A DNA stretch of 64,000 nt, from the NCBI GenBank assembly GCA_017308595.1, contig JAFKER010000009.1, forward strand, positions 62,001 to 126,000, in the 5' to 3' direction. Positions 18,654 through 28,866 of this stretch are shown in pieces. The stretch comes from Afipia sp. GTDB taxonomy: Bacteria; Pseudomonadota; Alphaproteobacteria; Rhizobiales; Xanthobacteraceae. The position numbers and the translations under genes are program-made. The notes below the pieces were generated by a model, which did no database searches, was not told where the DNA came from, and was given only the letters and a program-made list of their open reading frames with translations. How positions within the stretch are numbered: position 1 is the first letter of the stretch; every line of letters starts with the position of its first letter.

Positions 18654-19988
18654 ATGCAATCTCCCGACCAGACCATCTTTGCCCTGTCGTCCGGCCGCGC
18701 GCCGTCGGCCATTGCCATCATCCGGGTGTCGGGTCCGCAGACTCGCGTCGCCGTCGAACGGCTGTGCCGGAAGTTGCCCTCGCCTCGCCGGGCGCATTTC
18801 GCCACCTTGAGGGATCTGGACGGCAGCGCCATCGACGAATCGGTCACGCTCTGGTTTCCCGGACCGCACAGTGCCACCGGCGAAGACGTCGCGGAATTTC
18901 ATGTCCATGGTGGCCGCGCGGTGATTGCCGCGATGTTCGATGCGCTCGGCGCCATCGACGGTTTGCGTCCTGCCGAGCCAGGAGAGTTCACGCGCCGTGC
19001 GTTCGAGAACGGCAAGCTCGATCTCACCGAGGCTGAAGGTCTTGATGATCTGATTCATGCCGACACTGATCGTCAGCGCCGTCAGGCATTGCGGCATCTG
19101 AAAGGATTGCTCGGTGCGAAAGCGGAAACATGGCGACAGCAGATCATTGAAGCGTCGGCATTGATCGAAGCAGGAATCGATTTCTCCGATGAAGGCGATG
19201 TATCGGCGGAGCTCGTAGCGCCCGCACTGAAAAAAATTGCGGCGCTGAAATCGGAAATTCAAGAAACCCTTATTTCATCGGCACAAAGTGAACGTCTGCG
19301 CGAAGGCCTCACGGTTGCGATTGCTGGCCCGCCGAATGCCGGCAAGTCCACACTGCTCAATCGTCTGGCGCGGCGCGAAGCTGCAATTGTCTCACCGCAT
19401 GCCGGCACAACGCGTGACGTGATCGAAGTACATCTTGATCTCGATGGCTATCCGGTGACCGTGATCGACACCGCCGGTGTGCGTGAGACTCTCGATCCTG
19501 TCGAACAGGAAGGTGTGCGCCGCGCGCGTGATCGTGCGCGCACGTCAGATCTGGTGCTGTGGCTTGTCGATGCGAAGGACGAGGTCGTGCCGCTGCCGCA
19601 AAATGGCGACGATCACGCGCCGGTCTGGATCGTGCGCAACAAAGTCGATCTGGTTGGCGGTGAGGACGCAGGCGCAGTGACGGCGCAGTTTGATATTTCG
19701 GCCGCGCATGGGGAGGGCGTTCCTGACCTGATCGCGGCGCTGGTGTCTTACGCCCAGGAGTATTTCGGTTCGGGAGAAATGGCGTTGGTCAGCCGCGCGC
19801 GCCACCGCGATCTCCTGCAGGAGACTGTCATGGCGCTGGATCGGGCAGGGCGTTCAGCCGAGAAGGGCGATGAGCTTTTGGCCGAGGAATTGCGAATCGC
19901 GATTCACTCGTTAGGGAGCCTGACGGGCCGGGTGGATGTTGAGGATATTCTCGATATGATTTTTCGGGAATTCTGCATCGGGAAGTAG
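18654..19988 (+). CDS. mnmE: tRNA modification GTPase MnmE
   Basis: MnmE works with MnmG to install carboxymethylaminomethyl or aminomethyl groups on wobble uridine 34 of certain tRNAs. The 444-residue protein has the N-terminal folate-binding domain ([21 protein letters not shown]), the helical domain, and an inserted G domain with G1 GPPNAGKST at about 225-232, G2 AGTTRD, G3 DTAG and G4 NKVD. The C-terminal catalytic FCIGK is intact. The gap to mnmG carries three parS-like palindromes. Confidence 0.97.
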   Translation: MQSPDQTIFALSSGRAPSAIAIIRVSGPQTRVAVERLCRKLPSPRRAHFATLRDLDGSAIDESVTLWFPGPHSATGEDVAEFHVHGGRAVIAAMFDALGAIDGLRPAEPGEFTRRAFENGKLDLTEAEGLDDLIHADTDRQRRQALRHLKGLLGAKAETWRQQIIEASALIEAGIDFSDEGDVSAELVAPALKKIAALKSEIQETLISSAQSERLREGLTVAIAGPPNAGKSTLLNRLARREAAIVSPHAGTTRDVIEVHLDLDGYPVTVIDTAGVRETLDPVEQEGVRRARDRARTSDLVLWLVDAKDEVVPLPQNGDDHAPVWIVRNKVDLVGGEDAGAVTAQFDISAAHGEGVPDLIAALVSYAQEYFGSGEMALVSRARHRDLLQETVMALDRAGRSAEKGDELLAEELRIAIHSLGSLTGRVDVEDILDMIFREFCIGK

Positions 19989-20027
19989 GTCAATGACCCA
20001 GTTTTGGTTTTAGTCGGTCATTGGCCC

Positions 20028-20043
20028 TGTTTCACGTGAAATG
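20028..20043. promoter_or_regulatory. parS-like site 1
   Basis: TGTTTCACGTGAAATG matches the bacterial parS consensus TGTTTCACGTGAAACA at 14 of 16 positions. It is the leftmost of three copies between mnmE and mnmG. ParB binds parS to seed partition complexes. Confidence 0.8.
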
Positions 20044-20059
20044 AGTTCCAGCCGGTCTT

Positions 20060-20075
20060 TGTTTCACGTGAAACA
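20060..20075. promoter_or_regulatory. parS site 2 (perfect)
   Basis: TGTTTCACGTGAAACA is an exact match to the 16-base parS consensus. The palindrome extends outward as CTTTG/CAAAG, giving TTTGTTTCACGTGAAACAAA. Centre-to-centre distance to site 1 is 32 bases. Confidence 0.95.
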
Positions 20076-20094
20076 AAGGTTGGAACATTCCATT

Positions 20095-20110
20095 CGTTTC
20101 ACGTGAAACA
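20095..20110. promoter_or_regulatory. parS site 3
   Basis: CGTTTCACGTGAAACA matches parS at 15 of 16 positions and lies 35 bases from site 2. All three intergenic sites are upstream of mnmG. Confidence 0.92.
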
Positions 20111-20164
20111 AATTGAGCGATTTCCGTCTTTCAGCTTTCGCACCAAAGCGATAGAAGTGCGCCC

Positions 20165-22042
20165 ATGCAGACATTCGACGTCATTGTGATCGGGGGAGGC
20201 CATGCCGGCTGTGAAGCCGCGGCAGCATCCGCACGCATGGGCGCGAAAACTGCGCTGGTGACTCACCAGTTTGCGACCGTGGGGGCCATGTCCTGCAATC
20301 CGGCCATTGGTGGTCTTGGCAAGGGTCATCTGGTCCGCGAGATCGATGCTCTGGATGGCCTGATGGGACGGATCGCGGATCGCGGCGGCATCCAGTTCCG
20401 GGTTTTGAACCGCCGGAAAGGTCCGGCGGTGCGCGGACCCCGCGCCCAGATCGACCGCAAGCTCTATGCAGCGGCGATACAGGCTGAAATCCGCGATACG
20501 CCCAACCTGACCGTGATCGAAGGGGAGGCGGACGAGCTTTTGCTGTCCCAAGACCTTTCAAATGCCCGGATCAGCGGAGTTCGCCTGGCCGATGGACGTG
20601 AGTTCGCTGTCGGCGCGGTGGTTGTGACTACAGGGACTTTTTTGCGCGGTCTGATCCACCTCGGCGAGACAAATTGGCCTGCGGGCCGGGTCGGGGAAGC
20701 GCCAGCCATGGGCCTGTCGAGGTCTTTTGAGCGCGCCGGCTTTGTGCTGGGCCGTCTCAAGACCGGAACGCCGCCCCGCCTCGATGGCTCGACCATCGAT
20801 TGGTCCGCCGTGGAAATGCAGCCCGGAGACGATCCAATCGAGCCGTTTTCAGTGCTGACGGACAGGATTACGACCCCGCAGATCGAATGCGGAATCACCC
20901 GGACCACCAACGCGACCCATGAGATCATCCGGGCGAACGTCCATCGCTCGCCGATGTACTCCGGTCAGATCAAGAGCACCGGGCCGCGCTATTGCCCGTC
21001 CATCGAGGACAAGATCGTCCGCTTCGGCGACCGTGACGGCCACCAGATCTTTCTGGAGCCGGAAGGCCTCGACGACACCACGGTTTACCCCAACGGCATC
21101 TCCACATCGCTTCCGGAAGAGGTCCAGCAGGCCATTTTGGCCAGCATTCCAGGCCTTGAGCGGGTGAAAATGGTCCGGCCGGGCTATGCCATCGAGTACG
21201 ATCATGTCGATCCACGTGAACTCGAGCCAACCTTGCAGACCCGGCGGGTGCCGGGACTTTTCCTGGCTGGGCAGATCAACGGCACCACCGGATATGAAGA
21301 AGCTGGTGCTCAGGGACTGGTCGCGGGACTGAATGCGGCGATCCTGGCGGGGGGCGGAGAGCCTGCAGTGTTCGACCGGGCTGACGGCTATCTCGGGGTG
21401 ATGATCGACGATCTGACATCCCGAGGTATCACCGAGCCGTACCGGATGTTCACCTCGCGAGCCGAATATCGCCTGACCTTGCGGGCGGATAATGCCGACC
21501 AGCGTCTGACGGATCGGGGCATTGCCCTTGGATGTGTCGGCACGGAGCGGGCAGGGCGCCACGCCGCCAAGATGGTTGCGCTCAACGCCGCCAAGTCTTT
21601 GGCGAAGTCGCTCTCGGTGACCCCGAACGAAGCTGCCAGGCACGGCCTGATGCTCAACCATGACGGTCAGCGCCGGACAGCCTTCGAAATGCTGGCCTAT
21701 CCAGATGTGGAATGGGTGAATGTCACCTCCATCTGGCCGCAGCTTGGCGAGATGGATCCGAAGATCGCCGTCCATCTGGAAATTGACGCTAAATACGACG
21801 TCTATCTGGAGCGGCAGGCCGCCGATGTGCAGGCCTTCCGCCGTGACGAGAATCTCATCCTGACCGATGTCGATTATCAGGCCGTGCCTGGCCTCTCAAA
21901 TGAAGCCCGGCAAAAGCTTGAGAAAGTTCGCCCGCGAACCATCGGGCAGGCAGGCCGAATCGAAGCCATGACCCCGGCGGCGCTGGCGATCCTGGCGGCC
22001 TATCTGCGCCGCGAGGCACGCCGCTCCTCGGCCTCGGCCTGA
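20165..22042 (+). CDS. mnmG: tRNA uridine-34 modification enzyme MnmG (GidA)
   Basis: MnmG is the FAD- and NADH-dependent partner of MnmE in wobble-uridine modification. The 625-residue protein has the FAD motif [14 protein letters not shown] near residue 10 and [26 protein letters not shown]. The catalytic-cysteine region is [22 protein letters not shown], and the second nucleotide region is [22 protein letters not shown]. The C-terminal helical domain ends in [14 protein letters not shown]. rsmG follows after only two bases. Start ATG 20165 is placed by the conserved N-terminus. Confidence 0.97.
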   Translation: MQTFDVIVIGGGHAGCEAAAASARMGAKTALVTHQFATVGAMSCNPAIGGLGKGHLVREIDALDGLMGRIADRGGIQFRVLNRRKGPAVRGPRAQIDRKLYAAAIQAEIRDTPNLTVIEGEADELLLSQDLSNARISGVRLADGREFAVGAVVVTTGTFLRGLIHLGETNWPAGRVGEAPAMGLSRSFERAGFVLGRLKTGTPPRLDGSTIDWSAVEMQPGDDPIEPFSVLTDRITTPQIECGITRTTNATHEIIRANVHRSPMYSGQIKSTGPRYCPSIEDKIVRFGDRDGHQIFLEPEGLDDTTVYPNGISTSLPEEVQQAILASIPGLERVKMVRPGYAIEYDHVDPRELEPTLQTRRVPGLFLAGQINGTTGYEEAGAQGLVAGLNAAILAGGGEPAVFDRADGYLGVMIDDLTSRGITEPYRMFTSRAEYRLTLRADNADQRLTDRGIALGCVGTERAGRHAAKMVALNAAKSLAKSLSVTPNEAARHGLMLNHDGQRRTAFEMLAYPDVEWVNVTSIWPQLGEMDPKIAVHLEIDAKYDVYLERQAADVQAFRRDENLILTDVDYQAVPGLSNEARQKLEKVRPRTIGQAGRIEAMTPAALAILAAYLRREARRSSASA

Positions 22043-22044
22043 TC

Positions 22045-22701
22045 ATGGCCAAGCCGGCCCCCATTTCCATCTCTGCTGCTGACAAGGCGGCGGCTTTAAA
22101 GCTCACGCCTGTTTCACGTGAAACGGAGGTGCGGCTGGATCGCTATGTCGATCTCCTGATGGCGTGGCAGGCCAAGACCAATCTGATCGCGCCCTCGACC
22201 CTGCCGCAGCTCTGGACCCGGCACATCTCCGATTCGTTGCAGCTTCTGGATCTGGCTCCGAATGCCCGGCACTGGCTCGACTTCGGCAGCGGCGGCGGAT
22301 TTCCCGGGGTGGTGCTGGCCTGCGCAATGGCGGAGTATCCGGGCGCGAGCGTCCAGCTTGTGGAGCGAATCGCCAAGAAGGCCGCCTTCCTGCGCGAGGC
22401 GCTGCGGGTGACCGGCGCGCCAGGCTCGGTTGTCCTCGCTGATATCGGGGATTATGTGGATAGCTTGAAGGCGCCGGTCGATTGCGTCACTGCCCGTGCG
22501 GTGGCTCCATTACATATGCTCTTGGGCTTCGCGGCGCCTCTGGTGCAGCGCGGCGCCAAAGCCTTGTTCCTAAAAGGACAAGATGTAGAGTCCGAATTGA
22601 CGGAAGCTACTAAATATTGGAATATACAGCCCCTTCTTCATCCCAGCCGCACCGGCGGACACGGCTGGATCGTCGAACTCAACACAATTGAGCGGCGATA
22701 A
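22045..22701 (+). CDS. rsmG: 16S rRNA (guanine-N7) methyltransferase RsmG (GidB)
   Basis: RsmG methylates G527 of 16S rRNA using SAM. The 218-residue protein has the SAM-binding motif WLDFGSGGGFPGVVLA, the acidic VQLVERIAKKAAFLRE motif and the VTARAVAPL motif. Residues near 22-27 (PVSRET) are encoded by a parS-like palindrome at 22110-22125, so the same DNA serves both coding and partition. It lies in a dense unit with mnmG (2-base gap) and parA (20-base gap). Confidence 0.96.
   Translation: MAKPAPISISAADKAAALKLTPVSRETEVRLDRYVDLLMAWQAKTNLIAPSTLPQLWTRHISDSLQLLDLAPNARHWLDFGSGGGFPGVVLACAMAEYPGASVQLVERIAKKAAFLREALRVTGAPGSVVLADIGDYVDSLKAPVDCVTARAVAPLHMLLGFAAPLVQRGAKALFLKGQDVESELTEATKYWNIQPLLHPSRTGGHGWIVELNTIERR
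22110..22125. promoter_or_regulatory. parS site 4 inside rsmG
   Basis: TGTTTCACGTGAAACG, 15 of 16 parS positions, lies within the rsmG coding sequence and encodes part of PVSRETE. It is about 2 kb from the intergenic cluster. The P-V-S-R-E-T peptide is a recurrent signature of parS-carrying RsmG proteins. Confidence 0.92.
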
Positions 22702-22721
22702 TCAGTCCGCAACAGTAAGGC

Positions 22722-23588
22722 ATGGCCAGACACATGGTTGGCATCGACGGAATTTTTCAGGACGAGAACGGCACTTCGGCCAAACCGGGGCACCCCCGGA
22801 TTCTGGCGCTGGCCAATCAGAAAGGCGGCGTCGGCAAGACCACGACCGCTATCAATCTCGGCACGGCGCTGGCGGCCATCGGCGAGCGGGTACTGATTGT
22901 CGACCTCGATCCGCAGGGCAACGCCTCGACCGGCCTCGGCATCGACCGCCGCAACCGCAATTGTTCGACCTACGATGTGCTGGTCGGCGAAGCCAAACTG
23001 CGCGAAGCGATCATCCCGACCGCGGTTCCTCGCCTGCATATCGCGGCTTCGACCATGGACCTGTCGGGCCTTGAGCTTGAACTCGGCACGACGCGGGACC
23101 GCGCCTTCCGTCTGCGGGACGCGATCGCCGATCTCAATGTCAATGTCGCGCCGGACGCTGATTATACTTACGTGCTGGTCGATTGCCCGCCGTCGCTCAA
23201 TCTGATCACCGTGAATGCAATGGCGGCGTCGCACGCGATTCTTGTGCCGCTGCAGTGTGAGTTCTTCGCGCTCGAAGGTTTGTCGCAGTTGCTGCAGACG
23301 GTGGAGCAGGTGCGATCGACCTTGAATCCGACGCTGTCGATTCACGGGATCGTGCTGACCATGTTCGACTCGCGCAACAACCTGTCGAATCAGGTCGTCG
23401 CCGACGTACGCCAGTTCATGGGCAACAAGGTCTACAACACCATGATCCCGCGTAACGTGCGCATCTCCGAAGCGCCGTCTTATGGCAAGCCGGTGCTGGT
23501 TTACGATCTCAAATGCGTCGGCAGCGATGCGTATCTCAAGCTCGCAACGGAAGTCATTCAACGCGAGCGCGAACTGCGTTCGCACTAA
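22722..23588 (+). CDS. parA: Chromosome partitioning ATPase ParA
   Basis: ParA is a deviant-Walker ATPase that binds DNA non-specifically when ATP-bound and moves ParB-parS complexes apart. The 288-residue protein has deviant Walker A KGGVGKT at 34-40, IVDLDPQGNASTG (Walker A'), and YVLVDCPPSLNLIT (Walker B). VPLQCEFFALEGLSQLL and ISEAPSYGKPV are typical of chromosomal ParA/Soj. There is no N-terminal HTH, so this is a Soj-type (type Ib-like) protein. It follows rsmG and precedes parB. Confidence 0.97.
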   Translation: MARHMVGIDGIFQDENGTSAKPGHPRILALANQKGGVGKTTTAINLGTALAAIGERVLIVDLDPQGNASTGLGIDRRNRNCSTYDVLVGEAKLREAIIPTAVPRLHIAASTMDLSGLELELGTTRDRAFRLRDAIADLNVNVAPDADYTYVLVDCPPSLNLITVNAMAASHAILVPLQCEFFALEGLSQLLQTVEQVRSTLNPTLSIHGIVLTMFDSRNNLSNQVVADVRQFMGNKVYNTMIPRNVRISEAPSYGKPVLVYDLKCVGSDAYLKLATEVIQRERELRSH

Positions 23589-23661
23589 ATATTTTGTCGG
23601 CGTTTGAGATCAGGTTGACGTGATGTCGGGAGTGCGTGGTTTGGGTGCGAGGGATGCGGCG

Positions 23662-24543
23662 ATGGCCGAGGAGCGTTCGCGACTGGGTCGCGGTCTTGCA
23701 AGTCTGATTGGCGATGTCGGCGGAGAGGCCGCTCATGTCGAGCGGCCGTCGCGCACGCCGCGCCGGGTCCCGATTGAATTTCTGAAAGCCAATCCGCGTA
23801 ATCCGCGCCGCACATTTTCCGATGCGGAACTTGAAGAGCTTTCATCCTCGATCAAGCAGCATGGCGTGATCCAGCCGATTGTTGTGCGACCTGTAAAAGG
23901 TGCGACAGATCGTTTCGAGATCATCGCCGGAGAGCGCCGCTGGCGCGCGTCGCAGCGTGCCGGTCTGCATGATGTGCCGATCGTCACGGTCGAAGTCACC
24001 GACAGCGCAGCGCTCGAAATCGCGATCATCGAAAACGTGCAGCGTTCGGACCTGAACGCGATGGAAGAGGCGCAGGGCTATCATGCGCTCGCCACCGAAT
24101 ACAAACACAGCGCCGAGGAAATTGCCAAGCTCGTCGGCAAGAGCCGCAGCCATGTCGCCAACATGATGCGTCTGACCAGACTGCCGGATCAGGTTCAGGC
24201 TTACATTGCAGAAGGCAAGCTGTCTGCCGGTCATGCCCGCGCGCTGATTAACCTGCCGGACCCTGCGGCTGCAGCGAAGCGGATTGTTGAAGAAGGTCTG
24301 AACGTGCGCCAGACCGAAGCACTGGCGCATGAAGAAGGCGTACCTGAGCGCAAGCCGCAGAAGACGCGCGGCGCGGCAACGGCGAAAGACTCCGACACCG
24401 TTGCGCTTGAAAAGCGCGTCAGCGATGTGCTCGGGCTCAAGGTCAGCGTCGATCATCGCGATCCTGGCGGCACAGTGCAGATCAAGTACAAGGATCTGGA
24501 TCAGCTCGACGAGATTTTGCGCCGTCTCGAGGCGGGCAAGTAA
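23662..24543 (+). CDS. parB: Chromosome partitioning protein ParB
   Basis: ParB binds parS, hydrolyses CTP and spreads as a clamp to form the segregation complex. The protein has 293 residues: ParA-interacting N-terminus RLGRGLASLIGD, CTP-binding domain with NPRNPRRTFSDAELEELSSSIKQHGVIQPIVVRP and GERRWRAS, an HTH around EEIAKLVGKSRSHVANMMRL, and a C-terminal dimerisation region. The open frame starts at 23620, but ATG 23662 has a GAGGG ribosome site and the conserved MAEERSRLGRGL start. The cognate parS sites are the four listed here. Confidence 0.96.
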   Translation: MAEERSRLGRGLASLIGDVGGEAAHVERPSRTPRRVPIEFLKANPRNPRRTFSDAELEELSSSIKQHGVIQPIVVRPVKGATDRFEIIAGERRWRASQRAGLHDVPIVTVEVTDSAALEIAIIENVQRSDLNAMEEAQGYHALATEYKHSAEEIAKLVGKSRSHVANMMRLTRLPDQVQAYIAEGKLSAGHARALINLPDPAAAAKRIVEEGLNVRQTEALAHEEGVPERKPQKTRGAATAKDSDTVALEKRVSDVLGLKVSVDHRDPGGTVQIKYKDLDQLDEILRRLEAGK

Positions 24544-24545
24544 GA

Positions 24546-25574
24546 CTAGCTCCGCCGCCGCGCATTCACGGCAATAGCCAACAGCGCGCGCTGACCGATA
24601 ACCTCGGCCAGCGATGATTGTTTGCGCATGTCGAATGCCGCGTCAGCAAGTTGCGCCATGGCACGCGCCATGCGTTCCGTGCTTGTGTTGCGCAGCGCCG
24701 TCTCGACCAGCGCCTTGCGCGAGAAGTGCAGCCGCGGAAATCCGCTCTCAAGCGCCTCAAATTCACTGCGGCCTTCATCGACAGATAGTCGCGCCTTGTG
24801 GAGCAACGCCGCATGACGCTGCGCCGACATGATAATCAGGCCGGGATAGGTGCCCGCCGCAATGGCTTTGGCAAACAGCGTTTCGACGTCGGCGGCGCGC
24901 CCGGCGAAAGCACTGTCCACGATGGGATCGAGCGCCAGCCCCGAAGCGTCGGTGACAATCGCGAGCACGTCATCGAGCGTGACTTCGCCTTTGCCATGGG
25001 CGTAAAGCGCGACTTTCCGGATTTCATTGCGCGAGGCCTGACGGTCGCCGCCCAGCAGCGATGTCAGCGCCGCGCGCGCGTCCGGCGCGATCCTCAGGTT
25101 CGATGCGCGCAGTTCGTCGTCGATCAGTTTTGCAAGATCGCGCTCGGTGTCGGCATAGCAGGCGATCGCAACCGCCGTTTTTGCTTTTTCGCAGGCCTTG
25201 CGCAGCGGCGCATCGGGGCGCAGTTCGCCAGCCTCGATCACGATACGGCAATCTTTCGGCTGCATCTCCGCCAGCGTATCAATGCCGCTTGCAAAGCTGC
25301 GCGTGCCCGCCCGGATACGAATCGCGCGGCGGCCGCCGAACAGCGGCACCGTCATGGCCTCTTCCACAAGCCGCGATGGTTCGGCGGCGAGTTCATCGCC
25401 GTCCATGCGCACCAGTGAAAATGGATCATTCGGATCGTCGACAGCCGATGCCATCAGGGCGTCGGCGCGTTCACGCACCAGGCCAGTGTCGGGACCATAG
25501 AGCAGGATAATCGGCCGCGACGGGTCGGGCCGGGTTAGAAACGCGTCGATCTCTTTCCCGCGAAGCGCGACCAC
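24546..25574 (-). CDS. holA: DNA polymerase III delta subunit
   Basis: HolA is the clamp-loader subunit that opens the beta sliding clamp. It has 342 residues and starts MVALRGKEIDAFLTRPDPSRPIILLYGPDTGLVRERADAL. The VDDPNDPFSLVRMDGDEL segment and FGGRRAIRIR belong to the N-terminal AAA-like domain, which lacks a Walker motif as expected for delta. The helical C-terminal collar domain includes RQASRNEIRKVALYAHG. Its stop codon is two bases from that of parB, with which it converges. lptE is 24 bases upstream in the same unit. Confidence 0.95.
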   Translation of the reverse strand: MVALRGKEIDAFLTRPDPSRPIILLYGPDTGLVRERADALMASAVDDPNDPFSLVRMDGDELAAEPSRLVEEAMTVPLFGGRRAIRIRAGTRSFASGIDTLAEMQPKDCRIVIEAGELRPDAPLRKACEKAKTAVAIACYADTERDLAKLIDDELRASNLRIAPDARAALTSLLGGDRQASRNEIRKVALYAHGKGEVTLDDVLAIVTDASGLALDPIVDSAFAGRAADVETLFAKAIAAGTYPGLIIMSAQRHAALLHKARLSVDEGRSEFEALESGFPRLHFSRKALVETALRNTSTERMARAMAQLADAAFDMRKQSSLAEVIGQRALLAIAVNARRRS

Positions 25575-25598
25575 AATTATCTCGAAGCTGTCGGCAGA

Positions 25599-26153
25599 TC
25601 AGGTGCCGGCGATAAAGAACGATGCGAGACGCTGATTGATGTTGTCCGCGATCACCTTGGCGGCGCGGTCTTCCGCGTCGCGCAATCCGCGAGAGCGGGC
25701 GAAGCGCTGCGCCTGTCCCGGAATATCGTAGGACACGCGCGCGAAGGTGGTGCCGGTCAGCACTGTCTTGTCGGTGGCGTTGTCCTTCAACTCATAGGTC
25801 GCATCGATACCGTAGTTCTCGATGTCCGGCCGGGCCGTGGTCGGGTCGACGATGATCGAGAGGCGTGTGGTGCTGATGCGCATCAACAGGCGGTGCGTCG
25901 GCGGTCCGCCTACGGCGCTCCCGTACATGCTGAACATCAGATGGTTGCGAATCTCGACGCCGAGCCGTGCTTCCCGCGAGCCGTTCGGCAGATTCAACGG
26001 CGGAACCTCGACGCCCTGCAGCTTCTCCCGGAGGGCTGATCCGCCCGTGGCGCTGCGTTCGCCATACATCGGCTGGAAGCACCCAGCTGTCAGGGCCGCA
26101 AGGGCCGCCACGGCGATGAACCGTGCAGCGATGCGCGTACTAAACCACGACAT
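25599..26153 (-). CDS. lptE: LPS-assembly lipoprotein LptE
   Basis: LptE plugs the LptD barrel and completes lipopolysaccharide delivery to the outer membrane. The 184-residue protein has a short signal peptide and lipobox LTAGC with lipidated Cys25, followed by FQPMYG, typical of alphaproteobacterial LptE. The remainder is a small alpha/beta domain with [11 protein letters not shown] and [26 protein letters not shown]. It overlaps the leuS 3' end by 14 bases. The leuS-lptE-holA order is widely conserved and supports the call. Confidence 0.92.
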   Translation of the reverse strand: MSWFSTRIAARFIAVAALAALTAGCFQPMYGERSATGGSALREKLQGVEVPPLNLPNGSREARLGVEIRNHLMFSMYGSAVGGPPTHRLLMRISTTRLSIIVDPTTARPDIENYGIDATYELKDNATDKTVLTGTTFARVSYDIPGQAQRFARSRGLRDAEDRAAKVIADNINQRLASFFIAGT

Positions 26154-28767
26154 TCACGATCCTCTGCGGAACGATGATGACTTTTCGGGGAGATTTCCCG
26201 TCCAAGGCCGATTTTACTGCATCGAGTGCCAAAACGGCAGCCTCAATTTCCCCGTTTGAAGCATTTCGGCTGACCGTGACATCCGCGCGCTTCTTGCCAT
26301 TAACCTGCACGGGGAGCGTAATTGTGTCATCGACCAGCAGTTTGGCCTCGGTTTCAGGCCAACTGGCTTCCGAAATCAGGCCTTGGTGGCCCAGAACCTG
26401 CCAGCATTGCTCGGCGAGGTGCGGCATCATCGGCGAAATCAGCCGGGCCAGAATGTCGAAGGCCTCGCGGGCGGCGGCAGCCACAGCAGGGTTCGTTTCC
26501 AGCAGCTTTGCCGGGCCGTCGACCACGTCCGCCAGCGTGCCGACGAAGGAATAGAGCTTGGCGATCGCGGTGTTGAAGCGGAGCCGCTCGATCGAGGTCG
26601 AGATTTCCGCGAGAGTGCGATGAGAGGCACGGCGCAAGGCCAGCGCCTCTTCGCTGTCGCCGATTTGCGTGCCTGACTTCGGCAGATGGGGGACTGCGAC
26701 ATTCACCAGCCGCCAGACGCGCTGCACGAAACGGCTTGCGCCCTGCACGCCTTCCTCGCTCCAGATCACGTCGCGGTCGGGCGGCGAGTCGGACAGCATG
26801 AACCAGCGCGCGGTGTCGGCGCCGTAGGTGCCGATAATGTCGTCGGGATCGACGGTGTTACGCTTCGACTTCGACATCTTTTCGATGGAGCCGATTTCGA
26901 CAGCTTCTTTGGTCGTCAGCAAGGTTGCCCGGCGCTTGTCGCCGACAGTCTCGATGCTGATCTCGGCCGGGGATGCGAAGGTTCCGTCCTGCTTCTTGTA
27001 GGTTTCGTGCACCACCATGCCCTGCGTGAACATGCCGGCAAACGGCTCGTCCATCGCAACATGCCCTGTCGCCTTCATCGCGCGGGTGAAGAAGCGCGAA
27101 TACAGCAGATGCAGGATCGCGTGCTCGACGCCGCCGATATACTGGTCGACCGGCATCATCCGGTTGGCGACCGCAGGCGTGGTCGGCGCATTCTCGTTCC
27201 ATGGATCGGTGAAGCGCGCGAAATACCAAGATGAATCGACGAATGTATCCATCGTGTCGGTTTCACGCGTCGCCTTGCCGCCGCATTGCGGACAGGTGAC
27301 GTGCTTCCAGGTCGGATGGTGGTCGAGGGCGTTGCCCGGTTTGTCGAAGGTCACATCTTCCGGCAGCACGACGGGCAAGTCTTTTGCCGGCACCGGCACC
27401 ACGTCGCACTTCGGGCAATGGATGACGGGAATCGGACAGCCCCAGTAGCGCTGGCGCGAAATACCCCAGTCGCGCAGGCGGAAGTTCACCTGCCGCTCAC
27501 CGACAGGTGCATTGCCGCGCGTCGTGTTTTCAAGGCGTTTGGCGACATCTTCCTTCGCGGCCTCAATGGTCATGCCATCGAGGAAGCGCGAATTGATCAT
27601 CCGCCCGTCGCCGTCATAGGCGGTGTCGGTAATGACAAAGGATTTCGGGTCGACATCCGGCGGACAAACCACCGGCGTGTTGCCGAGATTGTACTTGTTG
27701 ACGAAGTCGAGGTCGCGCTGGTCATGCGCGGGGCAGCCGAAAATCGCGCCCGTGCCGTACTCCATCAGAACGAAGTTCGCGACATAGACCGGGAGCTTCC
27801 AGTCAGGATCGAACGGATGCACGGCCTTGATGCCGGTGTCGAAGCCCTGCTTCTCGGCGGTGTCGATGATTTCCTGCGCTGTGCCTTGCTTCTTCGTTTC
27901 GGCGATGAATTCGGCAAGCTTCGGATTCTTCTGCGCCGCCGCCTGCGCCAGCGGATGATCCGCCGCGATCGCCATGAACTTCGCGCCGAACAGCGTGTCG
28001 GGACGCGTGGTGAAGATTTTCAGTTCGCTTTCGCCGCTCGGCGCGGTCGCCGCATCCAGCGCGAAGCGGATCAAAAGGCCTTCGGAACGTCCGATCCAGT
28101 TGCGCTGCATCAGGCGTACTTTGTCGGGCCAGCGGTCGAGCGTATCCAGCGCGTCGAGCAGTTCCTGCGAGTACTTCGTGATCTTGAAGACCCACTGATT
28201 CATTTCGCGCTGTTCGACCACGGCACCGGAACGCCAGCCGCGTCCGTCGATCACCTGCTCGTTGGCGAGTACAGTCATGTCGACCGGGTCCCAGTTGATC
28301 TTGCGCTTCTCGCGCTCGGCCAGCCCCGCCTTCATGAAATCCAGAAACATCTTCTGCTGATGCTTGTAGTAGCTCGGATCGCAGGTCGCGAATTCGCGCG
28401 ACCAGTCGAGCGACAGCCCCATGGTCTGGAGCTGTTTCTTCATCGTGGCGATGTTTTCGTAGGTCCACGCCTTCGGCGCGACCTTGCGCTCGATCGCGGC
28501 ATTTTCCGCCGGCAGCCCGAAAGCATCCCACCCCATCGGATGCAGCACGTTGTGGCCCTTGGCGCGCATGTAACGCGCGACCACATCGCCCATGGTGTAG
28601 TTGCGGACATGGCCCATGTGGATGCGCCCCGACGGATAGGGGAACATCTCGAGCACGTAGTATTTCGGCCGTGGATCGTCGTTGCGCGTGGCGAAGATCG
28701 CCTGTTCGTCCCAGATCTTCTGCCACCGCGGTTCGGATTCGCGGGCGTTGTAGCGTTCGGTGCTCAT
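26140..28767 (-). CDS. leuS: Leucyl-tRNA synthetase
   Basis: Class I synthetase charging tRNA-Leu. It has 875 residues from [19 protein letters not shown], with the HIGH-type motif [17 protein letters not shown] (HMGH at 50-53), a CP1 editing domain, a zinc-type segment with CPKCD and CPQCGG, and KMSKS in [16 protein letters not shown]. The C-terminus is the anticodon-binding and LeuS-specific domain. The frame is open to 28815, but ATG 28767 matches the family start. A very long antisense frame on the plus strand over this gene is a high-GC shadow. Confidence 0.97.
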   Translation of the reverse strand: MSTERYNARESEPRWQKIWDEQAIFATRNDDPRPKYYVLEMFPYPSGRIHMGHVRNYTMGDVVARYMRAKGHNVLHPMGWDAFGLPAENAAIERKVAPKAWTYENIATMKKQLQTMGLSLDWSREFATCDPSYYKHQQKMFLDFMKAGLAEREKRKINWDPVDMTVLANEQVIDGRGWRSGAVVEQREMNQWVFKITKYSQELLDALDTLDRWPDKVRLMQRNWIGRSEGLLIRFALDAATAPSGESELKIFTTRPDTLFGAKFMAIAADHPLAQAAAQKNPKLAEFIAETKKQGTAQEIIDTAEKQGFDTGIKAVHPFDPDWKLPVYVANFVLMEYGTGAIFGCPAHDQRDLDFVNKYNLGNTPVVCPPDVDPKSFVITDTAYDGDGRMINSRFLDGMTIEAAKEDVAKRLENTTRGNAPVGERQVNFRLRDWGISRQRYWGCPIPVIHCPKCDVVPVPAKDLPVVLPEDVTFDKPGNALDHHPTWKHVTCPQCGGKATRETDTMDTFVDSSWYFARFTDPWNENAPTTPAVANRMMPVDQYIGGVEHAILHLLYSRFFTRAMKATGHVAMDEPFAGMFTQGMVVHETYKKQDGTFASPAEISIETVGDKRRATLLTTKEAVEIGSIEKMSKSKRNTVDPDDIIGTYGADTARWFMLSDSPPDRDVIWSEEGVQGASRFVQRVWRLVNVAVPHLPKSGTQIGDSEEALALRRASHRTLAEISTSIERLRFNTAIAKLYSFVGTLADVVDGPAKLLETNPAVAAAAREAFDILARLISPMMPHLAEQCWQVLGHQGLISEASWPETEAKLLVDDTITLPVQVNGKKRADVTVSRNASNGEIEAAVLALDAVKSALDGKSPRKVIIVPQRIVNVVV

Positions 28768-28866
28768 CAGGTCGGTCGTCTGCCAAAGGGGAATAATGTG
28801 CGGCAGACTAGCCACAAAAGACCGCGACGGGTCAACGCTTTAGGGCGCGAATCGGCCCTGCGCGGC

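Noticed and set aside
21211-21220. CCACGTGAA inside mnmG as a parS site
   Set aside because: Flanks do not match the consensus beyond the E-box-like core.
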